Source: Kibdelosporangium banguiense (GTDB lineage: Bacteria > Actinomycetota > Actinomycetes > Mycobacteriales > Pseudonocardiaceae). From it: a DNA stretch of 64,000 nt. A program made the translations under genes and the position numbers. Below the pieces are notes generated by a model, which ran no database searches, was not told the DNA's origin, and saw nothing but the letters and a program-made list of their open reading frames with translations. This document shows, in pieces, positions 8,478 to 17,608 of this stretch. Location of the stretch: positions 7,515,203 to 7,579,202 of the forward strand of contig NZ_JAGINW010000001.1 in assembly GCF_017876405.1 (NCBI RefSeq). Direction: 5' to 3'. Every line of letters begins with the position of its first letter. Position 1 is the stretch's first letter.

Positions 8478-9784
8478 GCGAAACCATTGAACCCGCCGAC
8501 GCGGTCGCCGCGTTCGACTCCGCCAGTTCCATGCTGGAAGCCACTGCTCGAGGCCTGCGGAACGAACCTTTTGACCGGGTAGGCCGTGGACGCCTGTTCG
8601 CGGCCACGCTGCACGCCGCGAACCTGTTGCCGAGAACAGTGCGGCAGCGGCTTTACGCCGTGGCAGGGGGCGCGGAAGGAGTGATGCCGGATCGGCTTGG
8701 CGCGGTGGATCTCGACGCCGTGGCCGGTTGGGTGACTGATCACTACCCTGACAAGAAGTATCCGGCAGTGATGCTGGGTTCGTCCAACGGTGCCGCCGTG
8801 CATCTGGCCACGGCACTCGGTGCGCCTTGGCTGCCACAGACTCTGCTTGTTCCGGTGCGTTGGCGGGGAAACGAACCTGGGCGGCCGGATCGTGCGCTGG
8901 AGTTCGGTGCTTCGGCCGCGCCACAACTGTTGCGCCGCAACCCTGATGTCGTGCTGCACCATATGCACGACGCCAATCAGGACCAGCTGATGATCGGGCA
9001 GATGGCGTACTTCAGGGTGAAGCGCCGCCGTCTTGGGCTCGCCTATGAACGTTTTCTGCGGGAACGTCTTGCTCCAGGCGCGCCGATCATCGTGCTTGCG
9101 GACAGTTCGACCTGGCCGGTGACGACTGTCGACGACCGGCACTTCTTCCAAGTCGGTGCGCAGGGCGGGATGGGCCCGCAGGACTACGACCGCCATGGCA
9201 TCGAGACGGACACCGACGCGCCGGAGGCCGAATGGGGATTCGACCCTGCCCTGCTCGACGACGTGCGGCGATTCGCCGATGCTGCAGGACATCCTGTTCA
9301 TGTTGTGCGGTATCCCGGCACCCACGCCCTGTCCGGCCCGGTTGCCGACATCCAGCGCGCGTGGCTGACCGGCGCCGGGATCACCGCGGACCGTCTGCTC
9401 GTCGAGTCGTTCCTGCTGATCGACCCGACCCGGACCAGGCAGGCCGGCCTTGTTCCGATGTGGACGATGTTCCCCGTCGAGTCCGCGATCGAGGCGACGC
9501 ATGACTACCTGCGGTCGGGCAGGTACCGATCTGTCCACATCGGTCTCTTCCCGCATGGTGTGCGCTCGCGGGGAATCGCCGAGCCCGGACTGTGGCGGGA
9601 CAGGCTGAGTGATGCCGGGGTCGACGTCAGTTTCATGGGAGTGGACCAACGTCGCTACCCGGCTGATTTCGCCGCGCTGGTCCGTTACGGCTCCGCGCTG
9701 CGCCGCGTGCCACGCCCGGCGACCACATCCCCGCAGCCGGGCTCACTACCGGTGGGCCAGGCTTTGGCCGCGTTGACCTCCTGA
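8474..9784 (+). CDS. Conserved protein of unknown function
   Basis: 436 aa from ATG 8474, translationally coupled (ATGA) to the hydrolase. I do not recognise a named domain. A central MLGSSNGAAVHLATALG segment resembles a GxSxG elbow and is followed by His-rich text (VLHHMHDANQDQ). A second half with HPVHVVRYPGTHALSG resembles the acid/His end of a hydrolase, so a divergent alpha/beta-hydrolase is possible. No signal peptide or membrane segment. Co-expression with an SDR and a hydrolase suggests a short modification pathway. Confidence 0.7.
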   Translation: MSETIEPADAVAAFDSASSMLEATARGLRNEPFDRVGRGRLFAATLHAANLLPRTVRQRLYAVAGGAEGVMPDRLGAVDLDAVAGWVTDHYPDKKYPAVMLGSSNGAAVHLATALGAPWLPQTLLVPVRWRGNEPGRPDRALEFGASAAPQLLRRNPDVVLHHMHDANQDQLMIGQMAYFRVKRRRLGLAYERFLRERLAPGAPIIVLADSSTWPVTTVDDRHFFQVGAQGGMGPQDYDRHGIETDTDAPEAEWGFDPALLDDVRRFADAAGHPVHVVRYPGTHALSGPVADIQRAWLTGAGITADRLLVESFLLIDPTRTRQAGLVPMWTMFPVESAIEATHDYLRSGRYRSVHIGLFPHGVRSRGIAEPGLWRDRLSDAGVDVSFMGVDQRRYPADFAALVRYGSALRRVPRPATTSPQPGSLPVGQALAALTS

Positions 9785-9848
9785 GAAGGGTTTTCGGCTC
9801 AGAGCGAACCGTGGCCCCTGGGCGCCGGGCGGGTGCCAGGATGACGGT

Positions 9849-10151
9849 ATGGCGGACATTCTCCCCTTCCACCAGAAGCGCACGCCGGAGCCGCTGTGGC
9901 GTGAGGCGCTGGGCCGGAACCTGCGTGCGACCAGGGAGGAGCGGGGTGACCGCCTGGTCGACATCGCGGAGCGGGCCGGCATCTCACCGCAGTATCTGTC
10001 CGAGATCGAACGCGGTCGCAAGGAGCCGTCGAGCGAGATGATCGCCGCGGTCACCGGTGCGCTGGGCGTTGATCTGGCCGATCTGCTCGTCGGCATCGTG
10101 CGCGAGGTCCGGCAGCACCGCAGCACAGGTCCCGTGCTCATGGCCGCTTAG
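9849..10151 (+). CDS. XRE-family regulator of the PopR/ClgR kind
   Basis: 100 aa. The helix-turn-helix spans LRATREERGDRLVDIAERAG, then ISPQYLSEIERGRKEPSSEMI. It is convergent with the clpP pair, sharing 4 bp with it. It ends VLMAA. From memory, the Streptomyces regulators PopR and ClgR control clpP genes and are themselves ClpP substrates through C-terminal alanines, so the double-Ala tail next to clpP genes fits a self-limiting activator. Assignment to PopR rather than ClgR is not possible from the sequence alone. Confidence 0.75.
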   Translation: MADILPFHQKRTPEPLWREALGRNLRATREERGDRLVDIAERAGISPQYLSEIERGRKEPSSEMIAAVTGALGVDLADLLVGIVREVRQHRSTGPVLMAA

Positions 10152-10738
10152 GTCCTGTGATCGATGACGTGGTCGGCGAGGCCGTAGGCGACGGCGCCGG
10201 ACGCGTCGAACACGCGGTCCCGGTCGGTGTCGTGGCGCAGGTCTGCGACTCCGCGACCGGTGTGTTTCGAGAGGATCTCCTCCAGTTGGGTGCGTACCCG
10301 CACGACCTCGTCGGCCTGGAGAATCAGGTCCGGGATGGTGCCACGGCCCTGCGCCGCGGGCTGGTGCAGCACCACGCGGGTGTGGGGCAGCACGAAGCGG
10401 TGCCCGGCCTGACCCGCGGCCAGCAGTACCGCACCGGCCGCGACCGCCTGGCCGACGCATGTCGTGGCCACCGGCGCCTTGATGAAGCGCATGGTGTCGT
10501 ACAGCGCGAGCATCGCCGACGGGTCACCGCCCTCGGAGTTGATGTACAGGTTGATCTCCTGGTCCGGGTTGTCGGCTTCCAGGTGCAGCAACTGGGCGAT
10601 CAACGCGTTGGCCACGCCGGAGTCGATCGCGGTGCCGAGATAGACGATCCGCTCCGACAGCAGGTGCGAGTAGACGTCCATGATCCGCTCGCCGCCTGGG
10701 CTGCGCGTGATGACGTTGGGAATGGTGTAGGTGCTCAT
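10148..10738 (-). CDS. ClpP-family subunit lacking the catalytic serine
   Basis: 196 aa with the complete ClpP fold (YINSEGG, LHQP, DRDRVF). In the active-site helix the sequence is CVGQAVAAGAVLLAAG where active subunits read GQAAS(M/A); the serine position is Ala100 (codon GCG). His125 and Asp174 of the triad remain. On this reading it cannot cleave peptides itself and would act in a mixed ring with the subunit encoded just upstream, to which it is coupled by ATGA. This resembles the logic of cyanobacterial ClpR. I assign no subunit number. Confidence 0.88.
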   Translation of the reverse strand: MSTYTIPNVITRSPGGERIMDVYSHLLSERIVYLGTAIDSGVANALIAQLLHLEADNPDQEINLYINSEGGDPSAMLALYDTMRFIKAPVATTCVGQAVAAGAVLLAAGQAGHRFVLPHTRVVLHQPAAQGRGTIPDLILQADEVVRVRTQLEEILSKHTGRGVADLRHDTDRDRVFDASGAVAYGLADHVIDHRT

Positions 10739-11361
10739 GCGCGCGCTCCCGTTGCCGGACGGAGTCCCAGCTCGTGGGTGCGCACGGGCACAACCTGGCC
10801 GAGATTGCCGACGATGTGGTCGATGAAGCCGTATTCCCGGGCCTGCTCGGTGGTGAACCAGCGGTCGTGCAGCGAGTCGGTGAAGATCCGGTCGATCGGC
10901 TGGCCGGTGTCCTCCGCGATGATCGCGAGCACCGTGTCCCGGGTGTGCCGCAGGTCGTCGGCCTGCACCTCCAGTTCGACCGCCGATCCGCTGATTCCCG
11001 ACGAGCCCTGGTGCATCAGGATCCGGGCGTGCGGCAGGGCGAACCGTTTGCCCGGTGTGCCCGCGGACAGCAGGAACTGCCCCGCACTGCACGCGAGTCC
11101 CAGCGCGAGCGTGGCCACGTCACACGGCACGAGTCGCATCACGTCTCGGATGGCCAGCATCGCGGGGACCGAGCCACCCGGCGAGTGGATCCACAGCGCG
11201 ATGTCCTTGCCGGGATCCTCGCTCGCCAGGGACAGCAGCTGGGTGGCGAGCACTGTCCCGTTGTCGTCGTCGAGCACACCGTCGAGGACCAGCACCCGCT
11301 GACTGAAGAACCGTTCCCGGAGCCGGTGGTCGAACAGTGGCTGTTTCTCGTTGTTCGTCAT
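10735..11361 (-). CDS. clpP: ATP-dependent Clp protease proteolytic subunit, catalytically complete
   Basis: 208 aa. The triad is intact: Ser92 in GLACSAGQFLL, His117 in ARILMHQ, Asp166 in DRWF. The IHSPGGSV loop that shapes the oxyanion region is present. It forms the serine-protease chamber fed by ClpX/ClpC unfoldases, encoded elsewhere. First gene of a two-gene operon with the serine-less paralogue. The ATG at 11361 has AGAGG only 1 nt away, and no better start is visible. A ClgR-like inverted repeat lies 58 bp upstream. Confidence 0.92.
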   Translation of the reverse strand: MTNNEKQPLFDHRLRERFFSQRVLVLDGVLDDDNGTVLATQLLSLASEDPGKDIALWIHSPGGSVPAMLAIRDVMRLVPCDVATLALGLACSAGQFLLSAGTPGKRFALPHARILMHQGSSGISGSAVELEVQADDLRHTRDTVLAIIAEDTGQPIDRIFTDSLHDRWFTTEQAREYGFIDHIVGNLGQVVPVRTHELGLRPATGARA

Positions 11362-11418
11362 ACCTCTGACGATGCCGTCGATCCAGTGCCGTCCGCTGGC
11401 CTCGCTGCTGTGGGCAGA

Positions 11419-11433
11419 TCCGCTCTGAGCGGA
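11419..11433. promoter_or_regulatory. ClgR-like operator upstream of the clpP pair
   Basis: TCCGCT-CTG-AGCGGA, a perfect 6-3-6 inverted repeat. On the clpP strand the core reads CGCTCAGAGCG, matching the central part (CGCYNANRGCG) of the ClgR box that I remember from Corynebacterium; the flanking W/S positions match only partly. It lies between the CHAT gene's stop (11442) and clpP (11361), so it gives the clpP pair its own control. Confidence 0.55.
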
Positions 11434-11441
11434 CTTTCCGG

Positions 11442-14400
11442 TCAACGGCCATAGTGGACGAACGCGGCCCAGTGCCATGGATCGTCCTTGGCATTGGGGG
11501 AGTGCCTGCTCCGTGCTGTCTCCAGCGATCGCAACTGTGCGGTTCGCAGTGCGTCGGCTGGGGCGAGAGCATCTTTGTTCAGCAGGGTATGGAAGGTCTC
11601 CAGCAGCGTGCGAGTCGATGCGTCGGAGACCGCCCACAGTGACCCTATGACGGCTCCGGCACCGATCGCGGCGAACACCGTGGCCAGGCTCAGGGCTTCG
11701 TCGTACTGCTCGACCGGTATCGCGCTGGAACACACGGACAGCACAACCAACGGCCCGCGGGCCAGCCTGCCGCGGTCGAGGAGGTTGTCGACTGTCAGGC
11801 GTTGCTCGTCGGCCAGAAGCAGATGTGAGTCCACGGACGGTGCCGTGCTCATCCCGTGGCAGGCGAAATGCAACACCGGCAGGTCATCGGGGGAGTCCAG
11901 CACCGATTCGGGTGTCGCAGGCTGGATGCCGGGTTCCTGTGGGCCACCGAGACGAATCGCGCGGGGGTAGTGGTCGCGCAGGATGCTTTCCCCTTCTTCG
12001 CGGGCGTGCGGCAGGTCGTGGGTGGGATCGACCACTACCAGACCGTGCCCGTTCATCGGGATCAACTCGGTACGAGCGAACCGCTGCAGCACCCGCGCAG
12101 AAGGGGCGTAGCTGATGACGGCCTCCTCCAACGCATAGCGATAGCGGGGCCTCCCGGTGCCGGGGATCTTGCGGCGGGCCACGTGCCACGGGATCAGTCC
12201 CAGCGAGCCGGTCGGGATCAGCACCAGTCTGGGTGGTCCCGTGACATGCCTGGCTACCTCGGCGATGACCTGCCTCATCGCGGCTTGCCACGCCCAGGAC
12301 AGCACTGCGTCCAACGCGGTCCGCCACCGGCGAGTTCGGTCCGGATCCTCCGGGTCGGCGAGCCTACGGTCATGCGCGGTGGCGAACCGTTTCATCGCAC
12401 CTCGCTTGGTTTCCACGAGAGCGTTGAGCCGTTTCGCGGTGACATGACCGTTGGCGTGCACCATCAGGGCCACACCTGCTTGTTCCTTGACGCCCTGAAC
12501 GAGATAGACCAACGCGTCCACGCCCAGAGCGCGGCAGCCTGCGGCCAGATCAGCAGGTTCCGGGGCGTCGAGCAGGTCGGCGATTGCGCGAGCCCTGGTG
12601 TCACCGCTGTGGGTGAGCGCCTGCAGCACACGGTGGCGTAGTTCGTCGTCGATTTCCGCGCCGGTGATCGCGCGGTTCGGGTGGCGTCTGGTCGCGTTGA
12701 GCCATTCGTCCCGCAGCTGGGTTAGCCCGGCGGCGTCCAGCAGTTCGGTGACGGTGGTCCGGGCGGTCACCGAGTGCACGACCAGGGCCCGCAGCGATTC
12801 GACCACTTTCAGTGCTTCGGCGTGAGCTTCGTCGTCCAAGCACCATCTGATGTGCGCGGCGCTCTTGTCGACTGTCCGTTGTGCACTGTGGACCGCCTCT
12901 GTCGTGGAAGGCTGTACCAGCAAGTCCCACATGTGCCCGCGAAGGGCTTCCCGGGCCGTGGCCCGCGCGAGATCGGCCTGACCCAGTGCGCGTTGGACGC
13001 GGGCGTGCTCGTGCAACAGGTCGGTCCGGCGGCTGTTGCCGCGCTCTTCAGCGAGCTGCGTGATCAGCTGTCCCAGCTGGACCTCCGTCTCGACGAGATC
13101 CGCACGGTCGGCAGCTGTCCCGCGGCGCTCGAACCGCATCCGTACCGCGATGGACTGCACTTCCGTGAGTTTGACCGCGTCGTCGCGATCGATGTTCGGG
13201 ACGGCCGACGCCTTCTTGCAGCACGCGATGGCCTCGTCGGCGAGATGATGATCGACGCCGTTCGTGTGCTGGTATCTGAGGACGTGTACCCGGGCGAGGT
13301 TGATCAAGACCGATGCGTGCCATCGGTGACCGTCGGGCAGCTCTCCGGCAGCGTGGGTCAGAAGGTGTTGCGTGTTGTCGAGGTCGTTGCCCGACTCGGT
13401 GAGTTCGAAGCGGGCCAACAGGTACACCGCCAGGTTCTGCAGGACTTCCGGACGGCGGACACGGTCATGCGGTGCGCGCTCCACCGCACGCGTGCCCATG
13501 ACGATGGCGTCCGCCAGGAACCGCGGATCCTTGCTGGACAGGTAACTGGAGTGCAGTGCGATCGCGGAGGCGTTGAGCTGCTCGAAGTCGGGGTCGTCCG
13601 GCGCGAGCGAGGCGAGCAGCTCCCTGGCCAGGTTGAGGTCGGCGGCCGACCCTCGCTGACGGTGCCGGACCTGGAGCGCGTCGGCCAGACCGCTGACCCA
13701 CCGGGGTCTCTGCCGATGGTCGGCCGCCGTGACCCGGACGACCTCGGCGAGCGTGTCCACCGCCTCGTCCAGGTCACGGAAGTCGCCACGCGCGTCGAAC
13801 CGTGCCAGCAGGATCTCCGCGTGCGCCGCGCGCCACGCCGTCAGCTCCGGATGGTCCGGCGCGAAGGCGGCGATCCCCGACGCGGACGTCACGACCGCTT
13901 CGTCCAGGTCGTCGGCCGTGCCGAAACTCGTGTACCGCAACAGATGCGCGTTGGCCAGGCTGACCAGCCAGGAACCTGCCTCCGGGTGGCCTTCGCGAGT
14001 GCCGGCCACTGCTTGCTGCTGCAGCCGGACCGCCTCGTCGAGAGTTGTCCGCGATCCGGTGAGCTCGAACTGCTCACGGAGGATCACCCCCAGCTCGCGC
14101 AGCCGGCCCGGGTGGGCAGGGTCGTCGGCGAGCGCGTCACGCAGTACTGCCACCGCGCCGTTGAGGTCGTCGGGATCGGCGGTCCGCTCATAGCGCATAC
14201 GTTCGGCTGCGCCAAGGATTTCCCGCCAGTTCGCGAGAAGGGGCGGGTCGTCGGTGGCTTCGTCCACCGCCTGCCGCGCCTGCCCGATCGCCTCGTCCAG
14301 ATCTTCCAGGCGACCGAACCGGTCGTATCGCAGGCAAAGCGCGTGTGCCAGGTTGCCGGGACCGATGTGCCTGCGCGGGACATTGCCCTCCGGCCGCGTA

Positions 14401-15041
14401 CGTACACACTCACGCAGCGCTGCGATCGCCTCGTCGAGCACGGAGACTTCGTCCGTGGCGGAGAACTGCACGGTCAGCACATTTCCAACGCTGGACAGGT
14501 GCTTCCACCGGTCTTCGGGCGCTGCATTCGCTGCGGCCTGCCTGTGCCCTTCGACGGCCGCGAGGAGGTCGGCCTCGTCACCTCGTCGTTCGTACCTGGT
14601 CAGCAGGCAGTCGGCATGGAGGCGTTGGTGTTCGGCCAAAGCCGCGTAACCTGCGGACAGTTCTACTGCGGTGTGCGCCCTGTCGATGGCTTCGGTGATG
14701 TCGGCGTCTGCGTCTCTTTCGTCGTAGCGGGTCTGCAGATCCTCCGCGAGCCATGCCTCGCGGTCGGCCAGTTCGAAGCTGCCCGCGGGGCTGTGGGCCA
14801 CCGAGTGTCTCCGCAGGCCGATCGCCGCCTCGAGGTCGACTTCGTCGCCGGTAAGCCGAAAGCGCATCCGGTAGGCGTTCGCAAGGGTATCGCCGAGGTC
14901 GAGGTCGGTCCTGCCACCGGCGGTGAAACCGTTGTCCAGCGCGTTGATCGCATTGTCCAGATCGGATAGTTCACGGCTGTCGACGTACGTCTCAAAGGCG
15001 TGGTGCCCATACTCGATCAGATCGGTGACGTCTTGCTCCAT
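11442..15041 (-). CDS. Large TPR-CHAT (caspase-like) protein
   Basis: 1199 aa from ATG 15041. Residues 1-850 or so are tandem TPR-like repeats built on a recurring D-LD-AI/A-R register (DLDNAINALDNGF, DLDEAIGQARQAV, DLNGAVAVLRDAL). The C-terminal 330 residues are a CHAT protease domain: His1062 in LHFACHG and Cys1104 in VLSVCSSA, followed by AGAVIGSLWAVSD and ending in WAAFVHYGR. CHAT domains are caspase/separase-like peptidases used as immune effectors. Divergent from the small protein at 15205, with about 160 bp between them (a GGGACATGTTCC half-palindrome at 15099-15110 is the only motif I see). GTG 15074 is an alternative start. Confidence 0.88.
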   Translation of the reverse strand: MEQDVTDLIEYGHHAFETYVDSRELSDLDNAINALDNGFTAGGRTDLDLGDTLANAYRMRFRLTGDEVDLEAAIGLRRHSVAHSPAGSFELADREAWLAEDLQTRYDERDADADITEAIDRAHTAVELSAGYAALAEHQRLHADCLLTRYERRGDEADLLAAVEGHRQAAANAAPEDRWKHLSSVGNVLTVQFSATDEVSVLDEAIAALRECVRTRPEGNVPRRHIGPGNLAHALCLRYDRFGRLEDLDEAIGQARQAVDEATDDPPLLANWREILGAAERMRYERTADPDDLNGAVAVLRDALADDPAHPGRLRELGVILREQFELTGSRTTLDEAVRLQQQAVAGTREGHPEAGSWLVSLANAHLLRYTSFGTADDLDEAVVTSASGIAAFAPDHPELTAWRAAHAEILLARFDARGDFRDLDEAVDTLAEVVRVTAADHRQRPRWVSGLADALQVRHRQRGSAADLNLARELLASLAPDDPDFEQLNASAIALHSSYLSSKDPRFLADAIVMGTRAVERAPHDRVRRPEVLQNLAVYLLARFELTESGNDLDNTQHLLTHAAGELPDGHRWHASVLINLARVHVLRYQHTNGVDHHLADEAIACCKKASAVPNIDRDDAVKLTEVQSIAVRMRFERRGTAADRADLVETEVQLGQLITQLAEERGNSRRTDLLHEHARVQRALGQADLARATAREALRGHMWDLLVQPSTTEAVHSAQRTVDKSAAHIRWCLDDEAHAEALKVVESLRALVVHSVTARTTVTELLDAAGLTQLRDEWLNATRRHPNRAITGAEIDDELRHRVLQALTHSGDTRARAIADLLDAPEPADLAAGCRALGVDALVYLVQGVKEQAGVALMVHANGHVTAKRLNALVETKRGAMKRFATAHDRRLADPEDPDRTRRWRTALDAVLSWAWQAAMRQVIAEVARHVTGPPRLVLIPTGSLGLIPWHVARRKIPGTGRPRYRYALEEAVISYAPSARVLQRFARTELIPMNGHGLVVVDPTHDLPHAREEGESILRDHYPRAIRLGGPQEPGIQPATPESVLDSPDDLPVLHFACHGMSTAPSVDSHLLLADEQRLTVDNLLDRGRLARGPLVVLSVCSSAIPVEQYDEALSLATVFAAIGAGAVIGSLWAVSDASTRTLLETFHTLLNKDALAPADALRTAQLRSLETARSRHSPNAKDDPWHWAAFVHYGR

Positions 15042-15204
15042 TCGATGAAAATATCGACGGTGCGGGCGTCGCACGATGGGCTGATTGTGGACATTTTCGG
15101 GACATGTTCCGGTGTGCGGCGCGGATGTGCGGGACCGGTGTGGTCCGGGGCGGCAGAATATGGCGAGTGCCCGGCTGCGGATCATCATGGAGGACAGTGC
15201 TGCC

Positions 15205-15585
15205 ATGCCGATGAACGACGGGGCCGAGTGGGATCTCGCGATGGCCGAGGCGCGAGCGGAGGCGCACAGGCAGTTGAAAGACGTGCTGGCGTGGCGGTTT
15301 CCGGAGCCACGGTGGCAACGGGTGGCCGAGATCGTCCAGTCCATCGACGACGCTGTCCGCGACGGTGATCTCACCATGCTGGAGTCCGCGACCGCAGCTC
15401 TGGAACTGCAAAGCTCGTACCGGATCACCCGTATCGGTTCGGACAAGGTCGAGGCTCCTGCGCAAGTCCGCGAACGGGTGAACCGGCTCCAGCACACCCT
15501 GACCGAGTCGGCGGCCCGGCCCGGCGCGGACGATCGGGGGGACGACGGGCATGACGGGCATGACAGAGCTGACGATCGGCGATGA
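15205..15585 (+). CDS. CATRA-associated small protein (CATASP-like)
   Basis: About 126 aa. The core reads LAWRFPEPRWQRVAEIVQSI, then DAVRDGDLTMLESATAALEL and YRITRIGS. This matches my memory of the small helical protein (CATASP) accompanying CATRA conflict systems. The acidic, His-rich tail is low complexity. Start choice: ATG 15205 has GGAGG 11 nt upstream, and ATG 15187 or 15160 are possible. Its 3' end overlaps the next gene by 35 bp in another frame, so the two are tightly coupled. Probable adaptor; its activity is unknown. Confidence 0.7.
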   Translation: MPMNDGAEWDLAMAEARAEAHRQLKDVLAWRFPEPRWQRVAEIVQSIDDAVRDGDLTMLESATAALELQSSYRITRIGSDKVEAPAQVRERVNRLQHTLTESAARPGADDRGDDGHDGHDRADDRR

Positions 15586-17608
15586 GGAACTGCTCGTCCA
15601 CGTCTTCGTCGTCCTGGACGAGTTCACCGGCGACCGGCCCTACCAGCGGCTTCGTGAGCTGTGGGAGAACTGCCGGCCACTGATGGGCCGGGCGATCGTC
15701 GGCACGGACCTGCCCGTGCACCTGCCCGCCGATGCCGCCGAACTGCCCGACGGGTTCGTCGCCGAGGCCGTCATCGCCGGTCAGGAGAGCGTCGGCGGTG
15801 ACTGCCAGGCTGTGCTGCGGCGTCGACACGATGTGCTGAACCTGTCCATCGCGTTCGCAGCCGTTGGGGGCTCACGATCTGGGGCCTGGGCGGATTTCGA
15901 ACGGCAGTGGGAGGGCCTGCTCGCCGGTTTCGAGGACGCACTGGTCGGTGAAGTGCGTATCTACTACGGCAAAGTGCCGGAGTCCGACGACTTGCCGCTG
16001 ACCGCGTCGACCGGCCTCGCCGACGCGGCACGCCGGTCACTGCCACCAGTGCCGGAACAACCGGGATGGCAGACGACCGGCATCACGACCACCGCGGGAT
16101 TTCCGGTGTGGGAGATCTCGCCGAGGGACGATTCCCGCACACTGCGCCGCATCCTGGTGCTCACGCCGGAGCAGCACGACGCCCGGCTCAGCGCCTGGGT
16201 GTGGTCGGCAGGCCATCCAGGCGCACCGCCGTTGGCCGGTTACCTGCTGCACATGGCGAAGATCCGTTACCAGATGCGGGTCTGGGACCGGGGCAAGAGC
16301 CTGCGCGGCCTGCGGGCCAGGGCCGCGGACAGTTTCGCCCGGATCCGGGCGGGATCCGACGACCAGGACCCCGGGCTGCGCGACGTGGAACTGGATGTCG
16401 CCTCGGCGCTGGCCGCGCTGCTGACCATGAAGCAGACAGTCGAGATCGCGACCCACAACATGATGCTCAACCTGGCCGATGCCGTACCGGCCGGTCAGGG
16501 CCACGACATGTTCGGCGACGACCGCGCGTTGGCGGAGATCTTCCCGGCGCAGCTCGACGACGAGATCGCGTACCTGCGCGCCGACCAGGACCTGCTCCGC
16601 GAGGCACGTGAGATCACGGCTGTTCGATCACCTGCGCGGACCCGGAGCGTGTCCGTTTCCCCGATCCGGACAAGCGAGCCGACCATCGGCATCCTCACCG
16701 CGATGCCGTTGGAATTCCACGCGATGCGGTCCCTGCTGGACGACGTCCAGGAAGCCACGTTGCCTCTCGATCACGCGCGTTACGTGCGTGGCGTGCTGCC
16801 AAGCCTCGATCCCGACAGCCCTCACCACGTTGTTCTCGCCCAGACCGGGGCCACTGGCACCAACCCGGCTGCTGACGCGGCCACGAACATGGCGCGCAGC
16901 TTTCCGACTGTCACCGGCCTGATCATGACCGGCATCGCCGCGGGCGTACCGGACCCGCGTGACCCGCAACGGCATGTCCGTCTTGGCGACATCGTGGTCG
17001 CCAGCTGGGGCATCGTCGAGTACGAGCACGTCGTCGTCCGGGAGGGCGAGGGAGTCGAGCTGCGGGAGACGTTTCCCCGGCCGTGGCAGAAGCTGTGCCG
17101 GGGTGCCGACCGGCTGGAGGCCGACGAGGAGGAGGACCTACGGCCATGGGAGCAGTGGCTGGACGTCAGCGCCACGCCCAGCCTGGCCCGATATGCCCGC
17201 CCGTCGGACGACACCGACCTGCTCGCGCCCGGTCCGGACGGCGTGCGGCCCAGGCATCCCAGGCGTTCGGCGAGCAAGCACCGGGCCGGGTGGCCCAAAG
17301 TCCACCAGGGCCGGATCGGTAGCGCGAACGTGTCGTTGCGGGACGGCCGGATCCGCGACCAGCTGGCCGCCCAGTACGGCCTGCGCGCATTCGAGATGGA
17401 AGGCGCGGGCGTGGGAACCAGCGCCTTTCTCAACGACCGGCACTGGTTCATGGTGCGCGGCATCAGCGACTACGCCGACAAGTCGTTCGGCACTCCCTGG
17501 CGCAGGTATGCGGCCCTCGCCGCCGCAGCGTACGTCCGTGCATTGCTGGCGGTCAGTCAACCGGAGCCACTCTCGCACCGATCCGGAGAACAGTCGAATG
17601 TCCTTTGA
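15551..17608 (+). CDS. CATRA-like domain fused to a nucleoside phosphorylase/nucleosidase domain
   Basis: 685 aa. Residues 1 to about 350 (VHVFVVLDEF, LRELWENCRPLMGR, then a predicted helical region with TMKQTVEIATHNM) have the character of the CATRA-N module. From about 377 a PNP/MTA-SAH nucleosidase fold begins: IGILTAMPLEFHAM, TGIAAGV, RLGDIVVAS, AFEMEGAGV and the catalytic Asp in VRGISDYADKS. In conflict systems such domains are thought to bind or cleave nucleoside-derived signals or NAD-like metabolites. An insert of about 90 residues (EEEDLRPWEQW to HRAGWPKVHQGR) interrupts the domain. ATG 15560 is an alternative start. Overlaps the CHAT gene downstream by 11 bp. Confidence 0.82.
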   Translation: MTGMTELTIGDEELLVHVFVVLDEFTGDRPYQRLRELWENCRPLMGRAIVGTDLPVHLPADAAELPDGFVAEAVIAGQESVGGDCQAVLRRRHDVLNLSIAFAAVGGSRSGAWADFERQWEGLLAGFEDALVGEVRIYYGKVPESDDLPLTASTGLADAARRSLPPVPEQPGWQTTGITTTAGFPVWEISPRDDSRTLRRILVLTPEQHDARLSAWVWSAGHPGAPPLAGYLLHMAKIRYQMRVWDRGKSLRGLRARAADSFARIRAGSDDQDPGLRDVELDVASALAALLTMKQTVEIATHNMMLNLADAVPAGQGHDMFGDDRALAEIFPAQLDDEIAYLRADQDLLREAREITAVRSPARTRSVSVSPIRTSEPTIGILTAMPLEFHAMRSLLDDVQEATLPLDHARYVRGVLPSLDPDSPHHVVLAQTGATGTNPAADAATNMARSFPTVTGLIMTGIAAGVPDPRDPQRHVRLGDIVVASWGIVEYEHVVVREGEGVELRETFPRPWQKLCRGADRLEADEEEDLRPWEQWLDVSATPSLARYARPSDDTDLLAPGPDGVRPRHPRRSASKHRAGWPKVHQGRIGSANVSLRDGRIRDQLAAQYGLRAFEMEGAGVGTSAFLNDRHWFMVRGISDYADKSFGTPWRRYAALAAAAYVRALLAVSQPEPLSHRSGEQSNVL

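Noticed and set aside
12774..14969. 731-codon plus-strand frame inside the CHAT gene
   Set aside because: It mirrors the high-GC TPR coding sequence on the other strand; no motif, no ribosome binding site, shadow pattern.
15099..15110. GGGACATGTTCC as a LexA-type SOS box in the CHAT/CATASP divergent promoter
   Set aside because: It does not match the actinobacterial GAAC-N4-GTTC spacing and has imperfect symmetry; too weak to call.
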